Assembly: GCA_024692105.1 (NCBI GenBank)
Contig: JAILMZ010000091.1
Span: 1-20,369 of the forward strand
Direction of reading: 5' to 3'
DNA length: 20,369 bases
Source of the DNA: Saccharofermentans sp.
Lineage (GTDB): Bacteria; Bacillota_A; Clostridia; Saccharofermentanales; Saccharofermentanaceae
Part shown: in pieces, positions 7,538 to 14,390 of the stretch
How positions within the stretch are numbered: position 1 is the stretch's first letter
Layout of the letters: each line of letters opens with the position of its first letter
Made by a program: the position numbers and the translations under genes
Notes under the pieces: generated by a model
Seen by the model: the letters and a program-made list of their open reading frames with translations, nothing else
Databases searched by the model: none
What the model was told of the DNA's origin: nothing

Positions 7538-7577
7538 TCAGTCATCAAATATTCTTAATAATATGGTGGTAATGAAT

Positions 7578-9017
7578 ATGCTAAGACACAATATGACAAG
7601 AGTTGCAGCTATGACGATCGCAGGTGTTCTTGCACTGTCCTGCTCTGCTTGCGGCCTGATCCCCGAATCCGCAAAACCGGAAGACATTGTCGATGCGGCA
7701 GATGCGTTCGCGTCGGCCATGGTCAAATGCGATGCGGGCAAGATCGCGAAACTTACCACCGAAGATAAGGACAGCGACACGATAGCAGAGCTCGAAGCTC
7801 ACCTCGGCGGACTTTTGTATACGGCCGAGCAGGATACCGTCGCTGAAGCCGTAGCAGATACCATCACCTACGAGGTCGATGAAGATTCCGTCGAGATCGA
7901 CAAGGAGGAAGCCGAAGCCGAGGTCGTCTTCACGATGGTCGATTATGACAAGGCGTTGGGCGGTATCGAGTTCTTCAGCGTGGACGAGGCGGTGCAGGCG
8001 GTCAAAGATTGCGACGATACCATCGAAGTCAAGCTGACTGTCGAGTTCGAGAAAGACGAGGACGAGTGGCTCGTATCCAACTTCAGCGATAAGGGCTTCA
8101 TGGCGTTCTACGATTTCTACGGTTATGACATTAATTTCATTCCCGACTTCGTCTCGTTTATCGATCACACTGATATCTATGCAAGCGATAACCTGGTCTT
8201 CATGAGCGTCGTCTTCACTGAAGACTTCTCGGATTATGCAGACGGAATGTCCATGGATGTTTATCTGAACGATGCTCCGATAAGCGACGGAGGAACATAT
8301 ATAGAGGGAGACCTCGAGACCATATGGTGCGATTATACTACCGATGCCGATTACCTCGAGACAGGCACATACACCGTTGTTCTAAGGTACGGTGATTACG
8401 AGATCGCGAGTGAGACGACCATCGTCGATAACTCCTGGAAAGATGCGACATCAGGCGGTAATGGAACCGGTTCCGGTATTACCACAACCATCGAAGGCGA
8501 TACTTACATTGCCACCATCGACTGCGTAAACAGCTTCAACCAGAGCATGGCAGATGAGATGGGCTACGATGACGGTTTTACAGGCGAGCTTCCCCTGGAC
8601 ATCATTCTCGTTCTCGGCGACGGCCAGTACGAGCTGACGATCGATGCAGAGAAGTTCGTTGGTGATCTGAGCGGCTTCATGGAAGAAAACATCGACACTC
8701 TGTTCTACGCTGAATTCGGCACTTCCGATCCTGACGAGCTTGATGAATTGGCAACGGTATACGGTGTATCCAGCTATCAGGAGCTTAAGGAGACGATGCT
8801 TGATATGCTGGTCGATTATTACGACGCCGAATCTGTTACGATCTACGACACCGGAACTTATACGATCGAAGGCGATACGATCTACTTCGAAAGCGCAGAT
8901 TATGGAAGTTTTGATGCTACCATAGGCGCAGACGGCAGTATCTCCATGAACAGTGAAAGTGACCCTTCACTGGCAGAACTGGGTCCTGTCGAGTTCTACC
9001 TGTCAGAAAGCAACTAA
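7578..9017 (+). CDS. Large acidic lipoprotein
   Basis: 479 residues from the ATG at 7578. I prefer this to the upstream TTG at 7509 or ATG at 7572 because GGTGG is 8 bases before it and the TTG lies within the promoter. The signal peptide ends at ALSC with the lipidated Cys at residue 22 (Cys25 is possible but fits the lipobox less well). The mature part is very acidic. The first part (about 30-175) resembles a tandem low-charge domain with DAADAFASAMVKCDAGKIAK; a middle beta-rich part (about 180-290) follows, then a Gly/Thr linker (about 293-303) and a C-terminal part with repeated Tyr/Asp strands. No catalytic motif. Probably an extracellular, membrane-anchored binding or structural protein. 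Confidence 0.87.
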   Translation: MLRHNMTRVAAMTIAGVLALSCSACGLIPESAKPEDIVDAADAFASAMVKCDAGKIAKLTTEDKDSDTIAELEAHLGGLLYTAEQDTVAEAVADTITYEVDEDSVEIDKEEAEAEVVFTMVDYDKALGGIEFFSVDEAVQAVKDCDDTIEVKLTVEFEKDEDEWLVSNFSDKGFMAFYDFYGYDINFIPDFVSFIDHTDIYASDNLVFMSVVFTEDFSDYADGMSMDVYLNDAPISDGGTYIEGDLETIWCDYTTDADYLETGTYTVVLRYGDYEIASETTIVDNSWKDATSGGNGTGSGITTTIEGDTYIATIDCVNSFNQSMADEMGYDDGFTGELPLDIILVLGDGQYELTIDAEKFVGDLSGFMEENIDTLFYAEFGTSDPDELDELATVYGVSSYQELKETMLDMLVDYYDAESVTIYDTGTYTIEGDTIYFESADYGSFDATIGADGSISMNSESDPSLAELGPVEFYLSESN

Positions 9018-9042
9018 TACCCTAAAAAGCCCGAAAATACAG

Positions 9043-9088
9043 GGTTGCAACCGCAGGTTGACAAAGTTCAAGCCGCGGCTGGTAGATA
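9043..9088 (+). promoter_or_regulatory. Promoter with candidate operators for the XRE-TM gene
   Basis: A perfect TTGACA is at 9058-9063. The -10 is unclear (TAGATA at 9083-9088 would need a 19-bp spacer). GGTTGCAACC (9043-9052) is a 10-bp palindrome beside GGTTG overlapping the -35, and AGCCGCGGCT (9071-9080) is a second palindrome in the spacer. These could bind the encoded regulator, which is inference. Confidence 0.35.
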
Positions 9089-9141
9089 TGTTAAGATGAG
9101 AAAAGCTATCCTTGGGGCATCAAATCCCGGAGGTGGAGTAA

Positions 9142-9522
9142 ATGACAATTGCTGACAGAATCCAGAGCCTTAGAAAAGCCAAAGGCATGTCCCAGGAAGA
9201 ATTGGCAGATGCGGTAGGCGTGTCCCGCCAGGCCGTCTCTAAATGGGAGAGCGAGCAGGCAACGCCTGACCTCGACAAAGTCGTCATCATGAGCGACGTT
9301 TTCGAAGTAACAACGGATTATCTTCTTAAAGGGATCGAGCCGGTAAAAACGGACGACCACAAGACCATGGCCGACGTGCTCGACCAGAAGGTCCTCACGG
9401 AGCAAAACAGCAAACGCGCGAAGACTGCCGTCAAATGGTTCCTCATAGGATTCGGCATCCTTCTTGCGATAGATCTCATCTCGATGCTGATCTATTTCCT
9501 CGTCAACGGCATGCCCGTCTGA
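9142..9522 (+). CDS. XRE-family HTH regulator with C-terminal membrane anchor
   Basis: 126 residues. The N-terminal Cro/C1 helix-turn-helix (about 5-58) has the textbook run [20 protein letters not shown] followed by [21 protein letters not shown] charged linker (about 60-92) leads to a hydrophobic segment at about 95-118, so the DNA-binding domain would be tethered to the inner membrane face. GGAGGTGGAG precedes the ATG. A perfect -35 with palindromes lies upstream, suggesting autoregulation. The next gene, 82 bp downstream on the same strand, encodes a CPBP intramembrane protease, so release of the regulator by proteolysis is a reasonable hypothesis. Target genes are unknown. Confidence 0.92.
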   Translation: MTIADRIQSLRKAKGMSQEELADAVGVSRQAVSKWESEQATPDLDKVVIMSDVFEVTTDYLLKGIEPVKTDDHKTMADVLDQKVLTEQNSKRAKTAVKWFLIGFGILLAIDLISMLIYFLVNGMPV

Positions 9523-9604
9523 TCTGATCTCAATACAACATTAACTTAAAAAGGTCCGCGGAAAGCCGGATCTTAGTACAACTGCGCTCAAACAAGGAGA
9601 AATC

Positions 9605-10537
9605 ATGAGTAAGATAATAAACTTCATCAAGAATATAAGCCCCTTCAACAATCGTACGGAGATGCCGAAGCTCCTGTATGTCATCAAGGTCATCCTGTTC
9701 TTCTGGCTTTGCAAGTTCGGTTCGGAAGTTGTAGGCGAGGTCATAGTGATCGGTGTGCATTTCGCGTGCGGGAAGAATCCCCTGGAAGGCGAGATGTTCG
9801 ATGCCCAGACTATAACGCTGATGACTTACTTCGGATATGCGTTCATCATCGGAGCGATCGTTCTGTTCTGGAAACTGTTCCAGAAGAAGACGGTCAGGGA
9901 TCTGGGGTTCACGGGAAAGCCTGTAAGCTATCTTACGGGCGCCTTGATCGGCGCGGCGCTGGTTGTACTATCCACTGTTGCCGTGGTTCTTGCAGGTGCA
10001 ATTAGCTTTAATGGTGTGTTCGCAAACATCGACACACCGATGGTCGCGCTCATGCTTATATGTTTCGTGCTGCAAGGCGCCATGGAAGAAATACTCTGCA
10101 GAGGTATCGTGCACCAGCTTCTTATAAAGAAGACTTCGGTTCCGGTTACGATCGGTGTTAGCGCTGCATTGTTCACCATCCCTCACCTTTCCGGTATGTC
10201 AGAAGGCTCGCCTGAGATCGTTGCCGCAGCGATTGCCAACCTTATCCTTATCTCGGTCATCTTCTCCCTGCTTACTCTGCGCTTCAAGAGCATATGGGCT
10301 GCCTGCGGACTGCATTCGATCTGGAACTACATCCTCTACAGCATTCTCGGACTCAATCTGAGCGGCATCGATGGGCGTGTTGCGTCTGTGTTTGATATGC
10401 AGTCTGTCGGTTCGAATATCCTGAACGGCGGCGAGTACGGCATCGAGGCGAGCATCATCACCACTGCGGTGTTGGCGGTTAGTGCAGTTTTGCTCTTTGT
10501 GTCATCAAGAGATGTCATTGATGCAACCGGCAGGTGA
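9605..10537 (+). CDS. CPBP family intramembrane glutamic endopeptidase
   Basis: 310 residues, about eight TM helices. The ABI/CPBP signature is complete: EEILCR at 161-166, TIPH with His194, and GLHSIWNY with His237. These residues form the membrane-embedded active site of this family (Rce1/CAAX-protease-like). Substrates in bacteria are often bacteriocin-related or membrane-tethered regulators, and many are unknown. AAGGAGAAATC precedes the ATG. It probably shares a transcript with the XRE-TM gene 82 bp upstream; no clear promoter or terminator was seen between them. Confidence 0.92.
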   Translation: MSKIINFIKNISPFNNRTEMPKLLYVIKVILFFWLCKFGSEVVGEVIVIGVHFACGKNPLEGEMFDAQTITLMTYFGYAFIIGAIVLFWKLFQKKTVRDLGFTGKPVSYLTGALIGAALVVLSTVAVVLAGAISFNGVFANIDTPMVALMLICFVLQGAMEEILCRGIVHQLLIKKTSVPVTIGVSAALFTIPHLSGMSEGSPEIVAAAIANLILISVIFSLLTLRFKSIWAACGLHSIWNYILYSILGLNLSGIDGRVASVFDMQSVGSNILNGGEYGIEASIITTAVLAVSAVLLFVSSRDVIDATGR

Positions 10538-10543
10538 TTAATC

Positions 10544-10549
10544 TATAAT
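10544..10549 (+). promoter_or_regulatory. Candidate -10 element abutting the macro-domain start codon
   Basis: TATAAT ends 6 bases before the ATG at 10556, so transcription would start at the A of ATG (leaderless mRNA). No convincing -35 at 16-18 bp; TTGATG at 10518-10523 needs a 20-bp spacer. Read-through from the CPBP gene is the alternative. Confidence 0.35.
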
Positions 10550-10555
10550 GCAGGT

Positions 10556-11653
10556 ATGGCATTTAAGATAATACGTAACGACATAACCAGGATCAAAGCG
10601 GACGCGATAGTCAACACGGCGAATCCCAAGCCTGTCTACATGGCAGGGACTGATGCGGCGGTCTATGAGGCGGCAGGCGCCGAAAAGCTCCTTGAAGAAC
10701 GCAAGAAGATCGGCCCCATCGAAGAAGGCTGCGTTGCGGTCACGCCTGCTTTTGATCTGGATGCCAGATACATATTCCACACTGTCGGCCCTTCCTGGCA
10801 GGGCGGCGATCACGGCGAGGCCGAGACCGTTAAGCGCTGCTATGAGAACTGTCTTTCCAAGGCAGAGGAACTCGGCATCGAGAGCATCGCTTTTCCTCTT
10901 ATTGCTACCGGCGTCTACGGTTTCCCCAAGACGGATGCGCTGCTTATCGCCACTTCCGTGTTCAGCACTTTCCTCGCAGAGCACGAACTTGAGATAACGC
11001 TGGTAGTTTTTGACAGCGAGTCGTTCGAACTGTCCGGCAAGATCTTCCAGGGCATCGATGAGTTCATCGACGAGCACTATGTCGATGACAAGATCGACCA
11101 AGAGTACAGTTTTGTCGGCGGTGCCGTTCCCGATGAAGCTGCCGAGTCATGCGAAGACAGTTTCGAAGGGGAACGTCCGCGAGAGAGGAGACGCCTTTTC
11201 GGCGCGAACCTCAAGATGGCACGCATGGACGAATGTGCCGCGATGCCCGCTCCTTCCCTGGCAGCAGCAAAAGCCCCGCAGAATCGTTCTCTCGACGATG
11301 TCGTAAAGAATGTATCCGAGACGTGGTCCGTGAGCCTCCTGCGCCTGATAGACGAGAAGGGCTACAGCGACGTCGAGGTGTACAAGCGCGCCAATGTCGA
11401 CAGGAAGCTCTTCTCAAAAATGAGATCCAACAAAGACTACAAGCCCAAGAAGAACACGGCGGTCGCTTTCGCTCTCGCGTTGAAGCTCAATGTCGACGAG
11501 ACGAAAGATTTCATCGGACGCGCCGGTTATGCGTTCTCGCCGTCCAGTAAATTCGACCTTATCGTGCAGTATTTCATCGACAACAATGTGTACGACATGA
11601 TGACGATCAACCTGGCTTTGTTTGAGCACGGAGAGCCGCTCCTCGGCGAATAA
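10556..11653 (+). CDS. Macro-domain protein with C-terminal HTH-like domain
   Basis: 365 residues. Residues 1-165 are a macro domain: NDITRIKADAIVNTAN near the start, HTVGPSW in the middle, and the ligand loop ATGVYGFP. Macro domains bind ADP-ribose and often remove it from proteins or from O-acetyl-ADP-ribose. The usual GGGVDGAIH-type loop is replaced by VYMAGTDAAV, so activity may differ from YmdB/MacroD. A charged linker (about 166-245) leads to a C-terminal domain (about 246-365) with TWSVSLLRLIDEKGYSDVEV and VDRKLFSKMRSN, which looks like a Cro/C1-type fold by pattern (inference). The downstream neighbour is a vWA protein. The ATG at 10556 is fixed by the macro fold beginning at residue 3. 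Confidence 0.88.
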   Translation: MAFKIIRNDITRIKADAIVNTANPKPVYMAGTDAAVYEAAGAEKLLEERKKIGPIEEGCVAVTPAFDLDARYIFHTVGPSWQGGDHGEAETVKRCYENCLSKAEELGIESIAFPLIATGVYGFPKTDALLIATSVFSTFLAEHELEITLVVFDSESFELSGKIFQGIDEFIDEHYVDDKIDQEYSFVGGAVPDEAAESCEDSFEGERPRERRRLFGANLKMARMDECAAMPAPSLAAAKAPQNRSLDDVVKNVSETWSVSLLRLIDEKGYSDVEVYKRANVDRKLFSKMRSNKDYKPKKNTAVAFALALKLNVDETKDFIGRAGYAFSPSSKFDLIVQYFIDNNVYDMMTINLALFEHGEPLLGE

Positions 11654-11683
11654 GTACTACTGTATTTGGGCGTCATTCGCCAG

Positions 11684-11775
11684 AAATTCGCTGGAAATGC
11701 TGTTTTCAGCGAATTTTCAGAGAATTTCGCTGGTTCGTCGCTGAAAATGGCGATCTCAGCGAATTCTCAGCGACG
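11684..11775. repeat. Array of short palindromes with TCAGCGA/TCGCTGA core
   Basis: Six copies of TCGCTGR or its complement occur in 92 bp: 11688, 11706, 11727, 11738, 11756 and 11767. Arms 11684-11697 and 11703-11716 form a 14-bp stem with one G-T wobble around a 5-base loop. Arms 11736-11744 and 11767-11775 form a perfect 9-bp inverted repeat. The array sits between the macro and vWA genes. Confidence 0.75.
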
Positions 11776-11800
11776 GGCCCCCAGGATCCCCTTTCCAAAT

Positions 11801-11817
11801 GTCGCTTCGCAAGCGAC
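11801..11817. repeat. Short hairpin between macro and vWA genes
   Basis: GTCGCTT, loop CGC, AAGCGAC: a 7-bp perfect stem that shares the TCGCT/AGCGA core with the array at 11684-11775. No U-run follows on either strand, so a terminator is unlikely. Confidence 0.5.
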
Positions 11818-11890
11818 CACTGCCCCCTTCCCTGCCCGTATACTGACCTTAACTTCAAACAGCCGCAAGGCAGAAAGAGAGGATAAGGAC

Positions 11891-12565
11891 ATGAAAAAGG
11901 GATTAACAGAGATCGTATTCATCTTAGACAGGAGCGGATCAATGGGTGGCCTTGAGAACGACACGATCGGCGGCTACAACTCCATGATCGCAAAGCAGAA
12001 GGAAGAAGAGGGCGAGGTTATAATTTCTACTGTTCTCTTCGACAACCTGACGGAAGTCCTGCACGACAGAGTTTCGCTCGATAAGGTCGAGCCCATCACG
12101 GACAAAGAGTACTACGTCAGAGGTTCCACAGCACTCCTGGATGCAGTCGGCGGTGCGATCCACCACATCGGCAACATCCACAAGTACGCAAGGCCTGACG
12201 ACGTACCGGAGAAGACGCTGTTCATCATCACAACGGACGGCATGGAGAACTCGAGCCGCAGATACACCTACGACAAGGTCAAGAAGATGGTCGAGCGCCA
12301 GAAGGATAAGTATCATTGGGAATTCATCTTCCTGGGCGCGAACATGGATGCGGTAAGCGTGGCGAGCAGGTTCGGCGTAGACAGGAGCAGAGCAGTCAGA
12401 TATGAGTGCGACGGTGAAGGAACACAGCTCAACTACAAGGTAATGTCCAAGATGGTCACCTGCGCGAGAGCATGCAAGTCATCGGAAGAGATGGCCATGG
12501 CGTTCGATTCCGACGAGATGTTAGGCGACATCAGAAGGGATTACGAGAACAGACACAAGAAGTGA
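11891..12565 (+). CDS. vWA-domain protein with intact MIDAS metal site
   Basis: 224 residues from the ATG at 11891. The frame stays open upstream to 11666 but that part runs through the palindromic array, and GAGG stands 8 bases before 11891. One von Willebrand factor A domain covers nearly the whole protein, with DRSGS (13-17), Thr80 in RGSTALLD and Asp116 in TTDGMENS completing the metal-ion-dependent adhesion site. No signal peptide or TM, so cytoplasmic, as in TerY-like vWA proteins that act as metal-dependent protein-interaction modules. It follows the macro-domain gene by 237 bp and ends 12 bp before a bidirectional terminator. Confidence 0.92.
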   Translation: MKKGLTEIVFILDRSGSMGGLENDTIGGYNSMIAKQKEEEGEVIISTVLFDNLTEVLHDRVSLDKVEPITDKEYYVRGSTALLDAVGGAIHHIGNIHKYARPDDVPEKTLFIITTDGMENSSRRYTYDKVKKMVERQKDKYHWEFIFLGANMDAVSVASRFGVDRSRAVRYECDGEGTQLNYKVMSKMVTCARACKSSEEMAMAFDSDEMLGDIRRDYENRHKK

Positions 12566-12575
12566 TCTGACAAAA

Positions 12576-12604
12576 AGCAACCCGGCCTTTGTGACCGGGT
12601 TGTT
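12576..12604. terminator. Bidirectional terminator between vWA and HIT genes
   Basis: Stem CAACCCGG (12578-12585) with CCGGGTTG (12595-12602). The plus strand continues TTTATTTAAAT and the minus strand continues CTTTTTGTC. It serves convergent genes ending at 12565 and 12608. Confidence 0.85.
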
Positions 12605-12607
12605 TAT

Positions 12608-13069
12608 TTAAATAAGCTTTTCAAGTTCAGTCAGAAGTTTTTCCTTCATGCTCTCGAGTTCTTCCGGAGAAGGCCTGTTGTCATCTGAATACATCTTCTC
12701 CATCGGATACCACCATACAGGTCCTTTGCCGTGATTGCCGTAATCATCTATGTCGCCGTCACGCCTTGGATACAGATGCCAGTGCAGATGTGCATCGCCC
12801 ATACCGAGAAGCTCGTAATTCATCTTGTCGGGGCCAAACGCTCTTGAAGCTGCCTCGGCAACAATGGACATCTCTTCCATAAAGTGCAGCCTCTCCGGCA
12901 TATCGAGCTGGAACAGTTCCGTGTAATCATGATTCTTGTACAGGAACAATGTGTACCCGTAAAAGTGCTGGTTGTCGCCGATCACCACATAACCGGTATC
13001 AAGCTCTTTAACAGAATACGGATTTGTTCCGTTCTTTATCATATCAATCCTGTCGCAGATAAGACACAT
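12608..13069 (-). CDS. HIT family nucleotide hydrolase/transferase
   Basis: 153 residues. The histidine triad is HLHWHL in DAHLHWHLYPR (H-x-H-x-H), preceded by the conserved GYTLFLYKNHDYT region. An N-terminal MCLICDRI, with Cys2 and Cys5, is typical of HIT proteins that bind zinc there. HIT proteins act on nucleotide phosphoramidates, dinucleoside polyphosphates or adenylated products; this one's substrate is unknown. AAAGGAG is well spaced before the ATG. It is transcribed alone toward the bidirectional terminator. Confidence 0.92.
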   Translation of the reverse strand: MCLICDRIDMIKNGTNPYSVKELDTGYVVIGDNQHFYGYTLFLYKNHDYTELFQLDMPERLHFMEEMSIVAEAASRAFGPDKMNYELLGMGDAHLHWHLYPRRDGDIDDYGNHGKGPVWWYPMEKMYSDDNRPSPEELESMKEKLLTELEKLI

Positions 13070-13129
13070 GATTAAACTCCTTTTCTTATCTCCACACGCA
13101 ATCGCATCTCAACTCGCATACAAAGAAAT

Positions 13130-13459
13130 TCATATCGTTTTATCTCTGTCCTGCAAACCGTGTAAGATCCTGCGAACTTCCATTATCTTTTTGCTCTTGC
13201 CGTTAGGAATAACCACATAGAAAATGACATAGTTCTTAACATATATCCTGTAATATGGATATTCACGTTCTTTTCTTGAATGGTACGGTTCAAATGATTC
13301 TGCATCTGGAAGTCTTTCAAGAATGGCTTTTTCTACATCATTCAGCAATTCATTAGCCGCTGCCACATTTTTAAGAACACGCGAAATATACATCACGTGT
13401 TCTTCAAGATCGTTATAAAACGTCGGCAGATATCTGAGAGTGTATTTATCTTTAGCCAT
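13130..13459 (-). CDS. RelE/ParE-family toxin
   Basis: 109 residues, typical for the family. It has LRYLPTFYNDLEEHVMYI at the N-terminus, RIYVKNYVIFYVV in the central sheet, and a C-terminal EVRRILHGLQD. It overlaps the antitoxin gene by 8 bp (13452-13459), so translation is coupled. RelE members cut ribosome-bound mRNA and ParE members poison gyrase; the C-terminal VRRILHG favours the RelE-like Txe/YoeB/ParE superfamily without deciding the target. Probably co-regulated from the palindromic promoter upstream of the antitoxin. Confidence 0.88.
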   Translation of the reverse strand: MAKDKYTLRYLPTFYNDLEEHVMYISRVLKNVAAANELLNDVEKAILERLPDAESFEPYHSRKEREYPYYRIYVKNYVIFYVVIPNGKSKKIMEVRRILHGLQDRDKTI

Positions 13460-13709
13460 TCAACTGACTCCGAAGCTTGCCAAACACTTCCTCATGAGTC
13501 AGCCTCTCATTGTTTTTTACGGCATACTCATCAGCTTCGTTCAGTGCCTGTTCAACATTTTGTGTCAGACGAGAATAAGCATCAATACTCATAACGACCA
13601 TAGAACCATAACCATTCTTTGTAAGAAAGACCGGTTCACCGTCGCTGACAGTTTTCTCAATATCTGTAAACTTGTTTCTTAAATCTGAAATCGGTCTTAT
13701 GTTGATCAT
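13452..13709 (-). CDS. Phd/YefM-family antitoxin
   Basis: 85 residues from the ATG at 13709. The in-frame ATG at 13733 has no ribosome site and would lie almost at the predicted transcription start, whereas GGCGG stands 8 bases before 13709. The N-terminal half, INIRPISDLRNKFTDIEKTV and then GEPVFLTKNGYGSMVV, is the Phd/YefM DNA-binding fold. The C-terminal half is the probable toxin-neutralising helix. It would repress its own operon, helped by the toxin. An 8-bp inverted repeat overlaps the promoter. Confidence 0.9.
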   Translation of the reverse strand: MINIRPISDLRNKFTDIEKTVSDGEPVFLTKNGYGSMVVMSIDAYSRLTQNVEQALNEADEYAVKNNERLTHEEVFGKLRSQLNG

Positions 13710-13734
13710 AAATGAATCCGCCTTGTCTCTCATG

Positions 13735-13769
13735 ATATTATCACGATTATATCATAATTTTGATAATAT
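13735..13769 (-). promoter_or_regulatory. Toxin-antitoxin promoter and operator
   Basis: ATATTATC (13735-13742) and GATAATAT (13762-13769) form a perfect inverted repeat around a minus-strand extended -10, TGATATAAT (TATAAT at 13751-13746). Autorepression by the antitoxin is the expected use in this family. Confidence 0.65.
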
Positions 13770-13810
13770 TACGAGCGTTATTTGCATATTCAACACCGAG
13801 CACACATGCT

Positions 13811-14382
13811 TTACTCTTCCATTTTAAAAAGCTTTTTGCTCAGCACAAAAGCGGCAACGGATAACAACACGACAACCGAACCAAAAATGACCATGGAATA
13901 ATCTTTCGTAAGGATCTTCACGGCATACCTTCCGGCCGTGTCGATCTGCGAAGGATCCACGCCTTTCGCGGTCATGTTCTCGCGCACCTCGTCAAGCTGG
14001 TAGTCCTTCAGGTGATACAGATATCCGTCGATCACAAAGTTCTGTTCTGTTCTGTTATTGAATCCCTGCCCTGAGCCTTAAGAGCATTGTAGAATTTTCC
14101 GTCTTTCCTCGTCTCGACCAGACAATAGTTACCCTCGCTGTATTCCACGACAAAATAAGAATACCCCGGCATGTCGAAAACGCCTGCCACCCTGTAACTG
14201 GACAGCTGAACGCGGGTATCATCCGCATAAGAATCCTGAAGCACTTCAGTGCTGACAGGTTCTGCATAGTACAGCACTAACTCTCTTGCTCCAAAGAAGA
14301 TCATCACTGCGCTGCACAGCAGCAAGGCTACTGATAGCACAATACCTTTTACAGAAGCATTCCTTAATACAATGTTGCTCAT
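13811..14382 (-). pseudogene. Two-TM membrane protein split by a pentanucleotide repeat
   Basis: Two reading frames overlap by 4 bp: 14032-14382 (116 residues, one TM near 12-34) and 13811-14035 (74 residues from GTG, one TM near its C-terminus). Three tandem TTCTG units (14040-14054 on plus) lie just before the break. Removing one unit joins them in frame as ...SITEQNFVIDGYLYHL..., giving about 188 residues with one TM at each end and an extracytoplasmic domain between. The second frame has no ribosome binding site, which argues that the split is a frameshift. It could be phase variation, a fixed lesion or an assembly error. It is the last gene of the MFS operon, 8 bp from the transporter. 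No family recognised. Confidence 0.75.
14040..14056. repeat. Three-copy TTCTG tandem repeat within a coding region
   Basis: TTCTG repeated three times plus TT. The unit length is not a multiple of three, so gain or loss of one unit switches the frame of the 13811-14382 gene. Confidence 0.85.
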
Positions 14383-14390
14383 TACTATTA

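Noticed and set aside
7581..8168. 195-codon minus-strand frame
   Set aside because: Antisense to the large lipoprotein; no motif, no ribosome site.
9018..9042. Terminator after the large lipoprotein
   Set aside because: ACCCT/AGGGT pair only 5 bp around a 17-base loop; too weak to call.
10538..11101. 187-codon minus-strand frame
   Set aside because: Antisense to the macro-domain gene, whose protein has a clear family match.
11666..11890. N-terminal extension of the vWA protein
   Set aside because: In-frame but composed of the palindromic repeat array; a good ribosome site precedes 11891 and the vWA fold starts there.
13710..13733. Earlier ATG for the antitoxin
   Set aside because: No ribosome site, and it would coincide with the transcription start predicted from the extended -10.
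14032..14040. Programmed -1 ribosomal frameshift joining the two ORFs
   Set aside because: The overlap has no X XXY YYZ slippery heptamer; the 5-bp repeat explains the split better.
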